Shown one piece after another: positions 1-6,889 of a DNA stretch of 35,200 bases (within the stretch, counting starts at the first letter, position 1; the number at the start of each line of letters is the position of its first letter). The position numbers were made by a program, and so were the translations under genes. Source of the DNA: Myxococcales bacterium (GTDB lineage Bacteria; Myxococcota_A; Polyangia; Haliangiales; Haliangiaceae). The stretch spans positions 1 to 35,200 of the forward strand of contig SXJR01000303.1 in the NCBI GenBank assembly GCA_005779305.1, read 5' to 3'. The notes beneath the pieces were generated by a model. It did no database searches and had not been told where the DNA came from. It was given only the letters and a program-made list of their open reading frames with translations.

Positions 1-481
1 GAGCGGCGCCGCCCGCCATCTGCTCGCCCGGCAGCGAGGCGAGGGTGAAGCGGGCGGCGACCTCCGAGATGCGCTCGGCGCCCTTGGTGATGACCACGAA
101 GTTGACGATCACGAGGATCATGAAGATGATCGCGCCGACGATGAAGTCGCCGCCGATCGCGAAGCGTCCGAAGGCCGCGATCACCGCGCCGGCCGCCTCA
201 TCGTCGTGACCGCCGTGGGTCAGGATGAGTCGGGTCGAGGCGACGTTGAGCGCCAGGCGGAACAGGGTCACGAACAGGAGGAGGGCCGGAAACGCCGAGA
301 ACTCGGTGGGCTTCTCGACGTAGAACGCGACCAGGAACGTGAGCGCCGCCAGGCACAAGGCGGTGCCGAGCAGCAGATCGAACACCATCGGTGGCAGCGG
401 GGCCACGGTGATCCCGAGAACGCCGACGAAGACGGCCGCCATCGCGGCGTCGCCTTTGACGATGGAGCCAAGCCGCGTCAC
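1..481 (-). CDS. flhA: FlhA, flagellar export gate protein (N-terminal part, cut by window edge)
   Basis: FlhA forms the nonameric export gate of the flagellar type III secretion system in the inner membrane. Only about 160 N-terminal residues are in the window; the gene runs off the left edge. The visible part is the start of the membrane domain: hydrophobic segments, then the family signatures TLFRLALNVASTRLIL and NFVVITKGAERISEVAARF, the latter being the highly conserved FlhA cytoplasmic loop. The start is a GTG at 481-479 that overlaps the flhB stop (GTGA), so it is probably translationally coupled to flhB. It is the last visible gene of the fliM-to-flhA run. The loop motif makes the family identification firm; the exact start is inferred from the overlap. 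Confidence 0.95.
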   Translation of the reverse strand, partial: MTRLGSIVKGDAAMAAVFVGVLGITVAPLPPMVFDLLLGTALCLAALTFLVAFYVEKPTEFSAFPALLLFVTLFRLALNVASTRLILTHGGHDDEAAGAVIAAFGRFAIGGDFIVGAIIFMILVIVNFVVITKGAERISEVAARFTLASLPGEQMAGGAA

Positions 482-1518
482 GAGGTCCTCCCGGTGGCGG
501 CCCGGATCCGGTACACGTACGCGAGCACCTCAGCGACTGCGTGGAACAGCTGAGGCGGGATCTCCTTACCCTCGGGCACGAGCTTGTGCAGGGCGCGGGT
601 GAGGGGCGGGCGGCTCACCACGGGGACGCCGGCGCCTCGCGCCACCTCGCGCATACGCGCGGCCACCTCATCGCTGCCCTTGGCGACCACACGTGGCGCC
701 GCGTCGGCGTCGGCGTCGTAGCGGAGCGCCACGGCGAAGTGGGTCGGGTTGACCAGCACGACGTTGGCCTTGCGGGTCTCGGACATCACGCGGCGGCGGG
801 CCAGCTCGCGCATCCGGCGACGGCGGTGGCCCTTCGCCTGCGGATCTCCCTCCTGTTCCCGGTGCTCGCGGCGCAGCTCGTCGGGAGTCATCTTCATCCG
901 CTCGCCGATGCGGCGGCGGGCCATCGCGAAGTCGATCGCTGCGAGCGCCGACAGCGCGAGCGTGGCGATCGCGCCAAGTCCGAGAACGGCGTCCGCGAGC
1001 CGCGAGGCGATCGAGCCCGGATCGGAGATCGTGGTCACCTCACGGACCTGAGCTCGGACCACCAGCGCCACCGCAGCGCCGACGACCACGACCTTGGCGA
1101 TCGCGGTCAGCAGGCGGCGGGTCATCGCCGCGGGCGACAACACCTCGGTCAGGCCGCTCAGGGCCAGCCAGCGCGACGGATCGAAGGAGGGCTTCTTGAG
1201 CGCCGGCGGCCAGCCCAGCTGAAGGCCACCGGCCAGCACGCATCCGACCAGGGCCGCGAGCAGCACGGGCGCGACGGCGACGAGGAACCCGTCGCGCGCG
1301 GCCGCCGCGATGTCACCGAGGCCGGCGCCCATGACGGCGGTCCGGGTCATGACGCAGAACGCGCCCCAGGTGGTCATGGCGCCGAACGCCGCGCCGATCA
1401 GGCCCAGGCCGAGGGTGGCCGCGGAGGTCAGATCACGCGACGTCGCGACCTCGCCCCGACTCCGGAACTCCTTCTCCCGCTTGGGCGTGGGCTTGTGGCT
1501 CCGGGAGGCGTCGCTCAT
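478..1518 (-). CDS. flhB: FlhB, flagellar export switch protein
   Basis: FlhB is the membrane export-gate component that switches substrate specificity from rod/hook to filament proteins. The 346-residue protein has the usual basic N-terminus, hydrophobic segments up to about residue 200 and a basic cytoplasmic linker. The autocleavage motif NPTH lies at residues 257-260, followed by the conserved C-terminal subdomain (segment VPVVSRPPLTRALHKLV and a final hydrophobic helix). Cleavage between Asn257 and Pro258 is expected from the family. The ATG overlaps the fliR stop (ATGA) and its own stop overlaps the flhA start, so three genes in a row are coupled. It is slightly shorter than enterobacterial FlhB. 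Partner in the specificity switch would be FliK at 16623-17516. Confidence 0.96.
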   Translation of the reverse strand: MSDASRSHKPTPKREKEFRSRGEVATSRDLTSAATLGLGLIGAAFGAMTTWGAFCVMTRTAVMGAGLGDIAAAARDGFLVAVAPVLLAALVGCVLAGGLQLGWPPALKKPSFDPSRWLALSGLTEVLSPAAMTRRLLTAIAKVVVVGAAVALVVRAQVREVTTISDPGSIASRLADAVLGLGAIATLALSALAAIDFAMARRRIGERMKMTPDELRREHREQEGDPQAKGHRRRRMRELARRRVMSETRKANVVLVNPTHFAVALRYDADADAAPRVVAKGSDEVAARMREVARGAGVPVVSRPPLTRALHKLVPEGKEIPPQLFHAVAEVLAYVYRIRAATGRTS

Positions 1519-2237
1519 CGCGTCCCCCAGCCGGCCAGGGAGTCGACCGCTGCGCGTGCCGTTCCGTCGATCGAGCTGCCCACCGCCGGCACCGACCCGA
1601 GGAGCACCAGGCCACCTCCGAGCAAGACCACCGTCAGGCTGACCGAGAACACGTTGAGAGCCGGGGCGGCGCGGTTGATGACCGCCAGGCCGACGTTGAT
1701 GATCGTGGCGGCGATCAGCACGGGCGCCGCGAACGCGATGGCGTGTGTCATCACGCTCGTTCCCAGGGCGAGCGCGTCGTTGAGGTGGTGGACGCTGGTC
1801 GCCGACAGCGGCGTGGCGACGCAGCGCACACCCGCCTCGAGGCCGCCAGCGCCGAGGAAGGCCAGGCCCGCGAGCGCTGACAGGACCCGGCGCGCGGCCG
1901 AGGCCGACTCGCCGGCGCGGACGTCGTAGTCGGCGGCGAACCCGAGTCCGAGGTGCAAGCCGATGAGCTGGGCGCCGGCAGCGACCCGGTCGAGCACGAG
2001 GCGAGCCGTGATGCCTGCGAGGGCGCCGGCAGCCAGCTCGAGGGGGACCAAGGCGATGACGCTCGAGAGCTCGTGGGCGGGAGCGGCGGCGCCGACGGCG
2101 AATGCGACGGCGACCGTGAAGACCAAGCGGGCACGCAGCGGCGTGGTGGGCTCGCCCAGCAGGGGCGCCGTGAACGCGAAGCCGCCGGCGCGGGCCAGGG
2201 CCGCCACGAACGGTCCGGAGGCGATGTCCATCATCAT
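1515..2237 (-). CDS. fliR: FliR, flagellar export apparatus membrane protein
   Basis: FliR is one of the FliP/Q/R core proteins of the flagellar export channel in the inner membrane. The reading frame is open far upstream of the gene, but the family-like N-terminus begins at a cluster of three ATGs (2237, 2234, 2231). I chose 2237 because it overlaps the fliQ stop as ATGA, giving 240 residues, close to family length. Visible features are several hydrophobic helices, the segment QLIGLHLGLGFAADYDVRAG (family pattern is G...G.....DP), and a hydrophobic C-terminal third. The gene sits between fliQ and flhB, the usual order. The sequence is divergent, so gene order contributes much of the confidence. 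Confidence 0.92.
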   Translation of the reverse strand: MMMDIASGPFVAALARAGGFAFTAPLLGEPTTPLRARLVFTVAVAFAVGAAAPAHELSSVIALVPLELAAGALAGITARLVLDRVAAGAQLIGLHLGLGFAADYDVRAGESASAARRVLSALAGLAFLGAGGLEAGVRCVATPLSATSVHHLNDALALGTSVMTHAIAFAAPVLIAATIINVGLAVINRAAPALNVFSVSLTVVLLGGGLVLLGSVPAVGSSIDGTARAAVDSLAGWGTR

Positions 2238-2527
2238 GGCGCGGCGTTGCCCGGTGCGCGGTGGTCGGTCGGCGCCGTCACGGCAAGCGAGAAGCTGTAG
2301 CTCGTGAAGCGCGCGAGCCGGTCGACCACGAAGTTCCCACCCAGCGCGATCACCAGGAGCGCGGCGGCCAGCTTGGGCACGAACGACAACACGCTCTCCT
2401 GCAGCTGCGTCGCCGTCTGCACCAGCGCAACCACGAGACCGACCACGAGCGCGGTCACCAGGAACGGTGCCGCCACCGCCGCCAGGGTGATCATCGCTTC
2501 CCGCCACAGATCGGTCGTGCTGGGCAT
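2234..2527 (-). CDS. fliQ: FliQ, flagellar export apparatus membrane protein
   Basis: FliQ is a small two-helix subunit that packs around FliP/FliR in the flagellar export channel. At 97 residues it has family length. It has one helix at about residues 17-37 and a second at about 52-72, joined by the diagnostic loop with QTATQLQESVLSFVPKL, the best-conserved part of the family. The short polar C-terminal tail (about residues 85-97) is unremarkable. Unlike its neighbours it does not overlap the upstream gene: 115 bases separate it from fliP, and that gap contains a sigma-54-type site at 2544-2558. fliQ, fliR, flhB and flhA may therefore form a separate transcription unit as well as being read from fliM. 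Confidence 0.95.
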   Translation of the reverse strand: MPSTTDLWREAMITLAAVAAPFLVTALVVGLVVALVQTATQLQESVLSFVPKLAAALLVIALGGNFVVDRLARFTSYSFSLAVTAPTDHRAPGNAAP

Positions 2528-2543
2528 GCGATGCGTCCTTGGT

Positions 2544-2558
2544 GCAACCGACGAGCCA
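2544..2558 (-). promoter_or_regulatory. Candidate sigma-54 (-24/-12) promoter for fliQ-fliR-flhB-flhA
   Basis: On the minus strand this reads TGGCTC-N5-TTGC, one base from the RpoN consensus TGGCAC-N5-TTGC, with the required GG-N10-GC spacing. The C of the -12 element is 17 bases before the fliQ ATG, so transcription would start about 5 bases before the codon. It lies in the only sizeable gap inside the export-gate genes. An AAGGA at 2538-2534 could serve as a ribosome site but would overlap the predicted transcript start. Confidence 0.6.
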
Positions 2559-2642
2559 GCGCGATCCGACGGTGATCACTGGAAAACCGCCGCTGGCGCC
2601 CGGTCGATGTCGGCGGCGCTGACGCCGGGCGGCGCTGGCGCG

Positions 2643-3377
2643 TCAGACCGCGCCGCGCAGCAGCGACTCGACGATCAAGCGCCATCCGTCGATGGCGAGG
2701 AAGACGAGCAGCTTGACCGGCAACGCGACCACCTGCGGCGGCACCATCACCATGCCGAGCGCCGTCAGGATCGAGGCGATCGCGAGGTCGATCACGAGGA
2801 ACGGCAGGAGCACGGCCAGGCCGATCTCGAACGCCGTGCGCAGCTCGGAGACGACGAAGGCCGGGATCGCGATGCGCAGCGGCACGTCGTCGGCCGTCGC
2901 CGGCCGAGGTTCGGCGGAGACCTCGTAGAAGAGCGCGAGGTCCTCCTGGCGCGTCCGTTCGAGGAGAAACCGCCGCAGTGGAGGTGCGGCGGCGTCGAAC
3001 GCCGCCTTCTCGTCCATCTCACCGTCGAGATACGGACGGCCCGCGCGCTCGTACATCTCCGTGGCGACGGGCGCCGACACGAACACGGTCATGAACAACG
3101 CCAGGCCGACGAGCACCTGGTTGGGTGGAGCTGCCGGGGTCGACAGGCCGGTGCGCACGAAGCCGAGCACGACCACGAAGCGCACGAAACAGGTGCACGC
3201 CAGGACCGCGGCCGGGATCAGCGTGGCCAGCGTCAAGACGCCGATCATGGTGAGCGCGCTGCCTGGCCCGCCCGCGGATCCCGCGGGCGCCGGGACCGTG
3301 GTCGCGGGATCGGCGAAGGCCGCGGAGGCCGCGAGCAGGATCGCCGCGGCCGTCATGAACGGTGCGGCGTGTCTCAT
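2643..3377 (-). CDS. fliP: FliP, flagellar export apparatus membrane protein
   Basis: FliP forms the pentameric core of the flagellar export channel. At 244 residues it matches the family. It has a cleavable N-terminal signal peptide ending near AAFADP (about residue 23), as expected for FliP. Next come two hydrophobic helices, a central polar periplasmic stretch with FLLERTRQEDLALFYE, and the conserved C-terminal membrane block with ELRTAFEIG, LPFLVIDLAIASIL and PLKLL-like PVKLLVFLAIDGW. The ATG at 3377 shares one base with the fliO stop (TGATG). The longer open frame upstream of this ATG is fliO read in another frame and is not part of the gene. Confidence 0.96.
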   Translation of the reverse strand: MRHAAPFMTAAAILLAASAAFADPATTVPAPAGSAGGPGSALTMIGVLTLATLIPAAVLACTCFVRFVVVLGFVRTGLSTPAAPPNQVLVGLALFMTVFVSAPVATEMYERAGRPYLDGEMDEKAAFDAAAPPLRRFLLERTRQEDLALFYEVSAEPRPATADDVPLRIAIPAFVVSELRTAFEIGLAVLLPFLVIDLAIASILTALGMVMVPPQVVALPVKLLVFLAIDGWRLIVESLLRGAV

Positions 3378-4537
3378 CACCGGCGTCCGCCGGTCGCGGC
3401 GAGCAGGTCCTTGGCCCACTCGGCGTCGGCGTCCTCGTCGCCGGTGGCGACGTCTTCGTTCACGGGTGGGGTCCGCTCGCGAAGGCGGATCAGGCCCGAG
3501 ACCGCCGGGCTGGCGCTGGCGCTGGCGCGGGCGAGTCGTCGTGGTCCGGGGGCATCTCGGCTCGGCGCGGGACCGGCATCGGCCGCGCCGACGCCGTCGA
3601 GGACCCGGCCGAAGTCGCGCTCGACACCTCGAGCGCCGCGGCGCCATTGACCGAGCGGCCGGATCTGCTGGGGCGAGATCGCGATCACGATCTCGCGGTC
3701 GCCGGCGCCAAGCCAGACCACTCTCGCCTTGCCGCCCAGCGAGCGCGAGGCGATGACCTCGAGCTGGTCGACGGGGTCGTCGACGCGGCGCCGGCGGCGG
3801 ACGGCCGCGAAGACGCCGCCGCCGATCAAGGCGATGCCGCCGACCACCATCCACCACCGCGTCGACACCGGGCCGGCGCCGCCGGCGACGCCGATCGACG
3901 GGCTCGAGTCGGTCGGGGCGGCTGCGGCGGTGCGGCCTTGACCAGGCATCGAGGCGGCTTCCATCGGGGTCGTCGTCGTCGCGGCCGTCGGGGTCGGGGC
4001 CGTCGTGGTCGGGGTCGTCGTCGTCGGGGTCGTCCGGGTCGCCAGCGGTGCCGGTGAGGGCGAGCCGGTCGCGTTTGCTGCCGCAGGCGGCTCCAGCTCG
4101 ATCTTCTCGTCGACGATGCCTTCGGTGAACGTGTCGGCGCCGGGGGGCGGCGCCACCACGACCGCGCGCGGGATGGTCACGTGCAACGCATCGCCGATCT
4201 GCACGAAGCGGACGCGCTCGGCGATCCCCGCCATGCGGTCGCGGTCGGCGCGGAGCTTGATGCTGAGCACACGAGGCGCGTCGCCACGGATCTCCACCCG
4301 GCGCACCGTGGTGTCGTCGCTCGAGCGCCGCGCGCTGCGGACCGAGCCGACGAGCGGGATCTCGAGCCGCTCGCGTACGACCCCGATGCGTGCTCCGGCG
4401 GCGGCGGTCGCCCCCCGCGCGACGACCTCGACCTGCTCGGCGCCTTCGATGATCTGGAAGCGCTCGGCGTTGTCGGGGCCGGCGAACGCCGGGGTCGCGC
4501 AGAGGCAGAGGATGATGATCGCAGGCAAAGCACGCAT
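3377..4537 (-). CDS. fliO: FliO-like export apparatus protein with a large periplasmic N-terminal domain
   Basis: FliO helps assemble the FliP ring. This protein has 386 residues, far longer than the roughly 100-130 of enteric FliO. The order is: signal peptide (1-19, ending AFA); a beta-rich periplasmic region at about 20-130 of alternating hydrophobic residues that resembles an AMIN domain (my inference); a Thr/Pro/Ala-rich linker at about 155-200; one membrane helix at about 228-246 followed by RRRRR; a FliO domain at about 253-290 (LEVIASRSLGGKARVVWLGA, then REIVIAIS); and a disordered, acidic C-terminus. The FliO domain and position between fliN and fliP support the name. The N-terminal half could bind peptidoglycan or an envelope protein; nothing in the sequence proves this. 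Confidence 0.85.
   Translation of the reverse strand: MRALPAIIILCLCATPAFAGPDNAERFQIIEGAEQVEVVARGATAAAGARIGVVRERLEIPLVGSVRSARRSSDDTTVRRVEIRGDAPRVLSIKLRADRDRMAGIAERVRFVQIGDALHVTIPRAVVVAPPPGADTFTEGIVDEKIELEPPAAANATGSPSPAPLATRTTPTTTTPTTTAPTPTAATTTTPMEAASMPGQGRTAAAAPTDSSPSIGVAGGAGPVSTRWWMVVGGIALIGGGVFAAVRRRRRVDDPVDQLEVIASRSLGGKARVVWLGAGDREIVIAISPQQIRPLGQWRRGARGVERDFGRVLDGVGAADAGPAPSRDAPGPRRLARASASASPAVSGLIRLRERTPPVNEDVATGDEDADAEWAKDLLAATGGRR
3964..4035. repeat. Low-complexity GTC/GGG repeat inside fliO
   Basis: An imperfect run of GTC, GTG and GGG triplets that encodes the Thr/Pro-rich linker of the FliO-like protein. All units are triplets, so length change would alter the linker and not the frame. 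Confidence 0.6.
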
Positions 4538-4542
4538 GACGG

Positions 4543-4803
4543 CTACTCCTTCTCGACGATCTCGAGGATGCGGATGGCGCAGCGATCCCCGACCGCGACC
4601 GCCTCGGCGCGCGCCACCAGTCGGGAGTTGATGCGTACGTCGAGCGGCGCGCCGGTCAGCTTGTCGAGGGTGATGATCGAGCCGGGGCCGAGCCGGCCGG
4701 CCAGCTCGGCCAGGCTCAGTCGGATCCTTCCCAGCTCGACCGTGAGCTCGAGGGGAACGTCGTGGAGCAGGGTCTCGAGGCGCTTGACGTCGGGTTCGTT
4801 CAT
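4543..4803 (-). CDS. fliN: FliN, flagellar motor switch protein
   Basis: FliN is a C-ring protein that works with FliM and FliG in torque and direction switching and docks FliH for export. The protein is 86 residues, essentially just the SpoA (surface presentation of antigens) domain. Residues about 14-83 carry the family pattern VPLELTVELGRIRLSLAEL, LGPGSIITLDK and a C-terminal strand around GDRCAIRILEIV. It lacks the disordered N-terminal extension found in many FliN proteins. The ATG overlaps the fliM stop (ATGA), and the stop is 5 bases before fliO, so it is embedded in the fliM-fliN-fliO-fliP run. Confidence 0.94.
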   Translation of the reverse strand: MNEPDVKRLETLLHDVPLELTVELGRIRLSLAELAGRLGPGSIITLDKLTGAPLDVRINSRLVARAEAVAVGDRCAIRILEIVEKE

Positions 4804-5729
4804 CGGTGGTCCCTTCCGGGGGTGACGACGGCGGCGATCTCGACGGCGATCACGCCGCGCGTGACGACGGGCCGACCCCAGGCCTTGAGCACGTCGCCGC
4901 AGTAGATCGGCATGGGGTCGTCGAGGAACACCGGCAGCGCGATCTGCGAACCTGGCCCGAGGGTGCCGAGCTCGGACATCTTGATGGCGATCGTGGCGAG
5001 CTCGACGCGAACCTCGATCGGGACGGCGCCCAGGGCGGCGGCGATGGTGGCGGCGTCGGCGGGCACCGTCGGGTGGCGTTCGGCCGGCGGCATGATGACG
5101 TTTGGGCGTCCCAGCAAGCGGACGCGACCGGTGGTCGCGCCCGAGACCGCGAGGGTCGCGGCGATGACGGTCTCGCCGCCGATCGCGGAGGCGACGGCGT
5201 CGGGACTCGCGACGGGGCGCTCGATCCGGATCCGTTCGATCTCGGCCCAGGTCTGCTCGAGGGCGGCCGTCGCGGCCTCGCCGGCGGGGGCGAACAGCCG
5301 GAGCGCCAGCGGCGATGGATCTCGACCGGCCGCCTTGATCGCCGGGGCACCGCAGCGCTTGGCGGCCGCCGCCTCGATCAGGTCACCGCCGAAGGCGACC
5401 GCGAGCATCCCTCGCCCAGGTGGCGCGATCAGCGCGACCCACATGGGGCGGAGCTCGTCGGGGAGGGACCCGGCGTCGATCACCTCGGCCCCCATCGCGT
5501 CGACCGTCACGTCGCCGACGAAGGTCCGGAGGGAACGGGCGAGGCGCCGCGCCCAGCGCTGGGCCAGTTCGGCCAGACGGGGGCGCGCGGCCTGAGCTTC
5601 GCGATCAGCAGCGATCAGCGGCAGGGGCTGGGGTTCATGCTGCGGGACCGATGGCGTGGCCGAGGCCCCTTGCCGGATCGCCGCCTGGATCGCCTCGAGC
5701 TCCTGTGGATCGAGGGGATGTTCACTCAC
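4800..5729 (-). CDS. fliM: FliM, flagellar motor switch protein (divergent)
   Basis: FliM is the middle C-ring protein that binds CheY-P, FliG and FliN. Starting at GTG 5729 it has 309 residues. Residues 5-16 (HPLDPQELEAIQ) occupy the place of the FliM CheY-binding peptide but keep little of the consensus. Residues about 60-210 correspond to the CheC-like middle domain, with RRLARSLR, a FGGD and a helix ending in LEQTWAEIE. A C-terminal SpoA domain at about 225-300 includes VELATIAIKMSELGTLGPGSQIAL. The start has an adjacent GAAAGG and a sigma-54 site just upstream. The frame is open much further upstream, but that stretch is the shadow of the receiver-HDOD gene. Strong divergence from enteric FliM is evident. 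Confidence 0.88.
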   Translation of the reverse strand: MSEHPLDPQELEAIQAAIRQGASATPSVPQHEPQPLPLIAADREAQAARPRLAELAQRWARRLARSLRTFVGDVTVDAMGAEVIDAGSLPDELRPMWVALIAPPGRGMLAVAFGGDLIEAAAAKRCGAPAIKAAGRDPSPLALRLFAPAGEAATAALEQTWAEIERIRIERPVASPDAVASAIGGETVIAATLAVSGATTGRVRLLGRPNVIMPPAERHPTVPADAATIAAALGAVPIEVRVELATIAIKMSELGTLGPGSQIALPVFLDDPMPIYCGDVLKAWGRPVVTRGVIAVEIAAVVTPGRDHR

Positions 5730-5743
5730 GTCCCTTTCGGTCT

Positions 5744-5758
5744 GCAACCGGCGCGCCA
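5744..5758 (-). promoter_or_regulatory. Candidate sigma-54 (-24/-12) promoter for fliM operon
   Basis: The minus strand reads TGGCGC-N5-TTGC followed by A, one base from the RpoN consensus with exact GG-N10-GC spacing. The -12 C is 15 bases before the fliM GTG. It lies in the 98-base gap between the receiver-HDOD gene and fliM, exactly where the operon promoter is needed. Confidence 0.7.
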
Positions 5759-5827
5759 GAGGGAAGCTACCGTGACCGCTGGTGTTCCCGATCCGAGCGC
5801 GGCGGTCTGTCGGCGGTGCTGACGGCG

Positions 5828-6889
5828 CTAGTCGACGGGGCCGGGTTTGGCGTGCGCGTCGTACACCGCGAGGGCGATCGGCAGGTCGCAGAGCGTCGAG
5901 CGATCGGCGGCGTGGTGGAGCGCGACCGCCTCGACGACGGGCGGGGGCAGGCGCCACAACCCGAGCAAGTAGGCGCCCAGCTCGGCGTGCGTCGACCCAT
6001 ACAGCGCCTCCTCGGCCTGGTGGAACGCGACGTGGTTGCGCGCCGCGTGTGTCCGCGCGTCGCGTACCCGTGACGGCATCCAGCATGCGAGCGCGCTGAG
6101 CCCGATGTCGGCGAGCAACGCGGCCACGAAGGCGTCCTCGGCGTAGCGCGGGGCGGCGACGCCATGGGCGGCCGTCGCCGCCTCGACCGCATGGGTCGTG
6201 AGCTGCTCCAAGGTCACTCCCGAGGATCGATCGACGTTGAAGGCGCTGCCGGCGAGGGCGAGCGCGGCGACGAGGCGGACGCCCAACCGTCCGATCGCGG
6301 TGCGCAGATCGCGGGCGGGTAGGCCGCGCGTGAAGAACGTCGAGCTGGCCAGCTGCAGGACCTTGGCGACCAGCGCCGGGTCGCGCTTCACCACCACGAT
6401 CAGATCGTCGACCCGAACGCGAGGGTCGTCCATCGCCGCCGAGAGCTCGACGAAGGCCGCCGGCGCCGCCGGCAGGTGTCCGATCGCGCCCAGGATCTCG
6501 CGCAGCGGCGCCGATGGGCTCGGCCGGAGACAGGCCTCGATCTCGCGGAGGGCCGCGATCAGGTCTGCGGCCCGCACCGGCTTCTCGAAGAACTGATGCG
6601 CGATCGACGCGGCCCGGGTCGCGGACGCCGGATCGCTGTGTCCCGAGAGGACGACCCGTACCGTCCCCGGCCATCGCACCCGGATCTCGGACAGGAGCGC
6701 CGTCCCGTCCATCTCCGGCATCGACATGTCGGACACGACGACATCGACCGCGGCGTGATCTAGCTTGGCCAGGGCCTCGCGCGCTGACATCGCCGTGGAG
6801 ACGACCCAGCCGCTGTCGCCGCCGACGCGCAGCACGCGATCGAGCGCGTGCACCAGGCGCGGCTCGTCGTCGACGAGGAGGACCTTCAC
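5828..6889 (-). CDS. Response regulator with HDOD output domain
   Basis: A 353-residue receiver-HDOD protein. The receiver (residues 1-118) has the acidic pair D7/D8, phospho-acceptor D54 in DVVVSDMSMPEMDG, Ser82 and Lys103 in FFEKP. Residues about 125-350 form an HDOD domain: segments LPAAPAAFVELSAAMDD, DPALVAKVLQLASS and IGRLGVRLV are typical. The HD pair is degenerate (LLADIG in place of LLHDIG), as in many HDOD proteins that lack metal-dependent hydrolase activity. The GTG at 6889 overlaps the histidine kinase stop (GTGA), so this is the kinase's likely cognate regulator. HDOD proteins act in several signalling and motility pathways; the exact output here is unknown. Confidence 0.9.
   Translation of the reverse strand: MKVLLVDDEPRLVHALDRVLRVGGDSGWVVSTAMSAREALAKLDHAAVDVVVSDMSMPEMDGTALLSEIRVRWPGTVRVVLSGHSDPASATRAASIAHQFFEKPVRAADLIAALREIEACLRPSPSAPLREILGAIGHLPAAPAAFVELSAAMDDPRVRVDDLIVVVKRDPALVAKVLQLASSTFFTRGLPARDLRTAIGRLGVRLVAALALAGSAFNVDRSSGVTLEQLTTHAVEAATAAHGVAAPRYAEDAFVAALLADIGLSALACWMPSRVRDARTHAARNHVAFHQAEEALYGSTHAELGAYLLGLWRLPPPVVEAVALHHAADRSTLCDLPIALAVYDAHAKPGPVD

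Noticed and set aside
541-1929. Long open frames on the plus strand opposite flhB-fliR
   Set aside because: Translations are Arg/Gly/Asp/His-rich with no domain; they are antisense shadows of GC-rich genes.
2580-2642. GC-rich hairpin followed by TTTT as a terminator after fliP
   Set aside because: Stem of about six bases with a loop of about twenty and only four T; too weak to call.
2304-3650. Plus-strand open frame of 448 residues opposite fliP/fliQ
   Set aside because: It is low-complexity Arg/Asp/Ala with no motif, and the opposite strand has clear FliP/FliQ.
5959-5978. TGGGCG-N5-TTGC on the minus strand
   Set aside because: Inside the receiver-HDOD gene with no start codon behind it; -24 half is poor.
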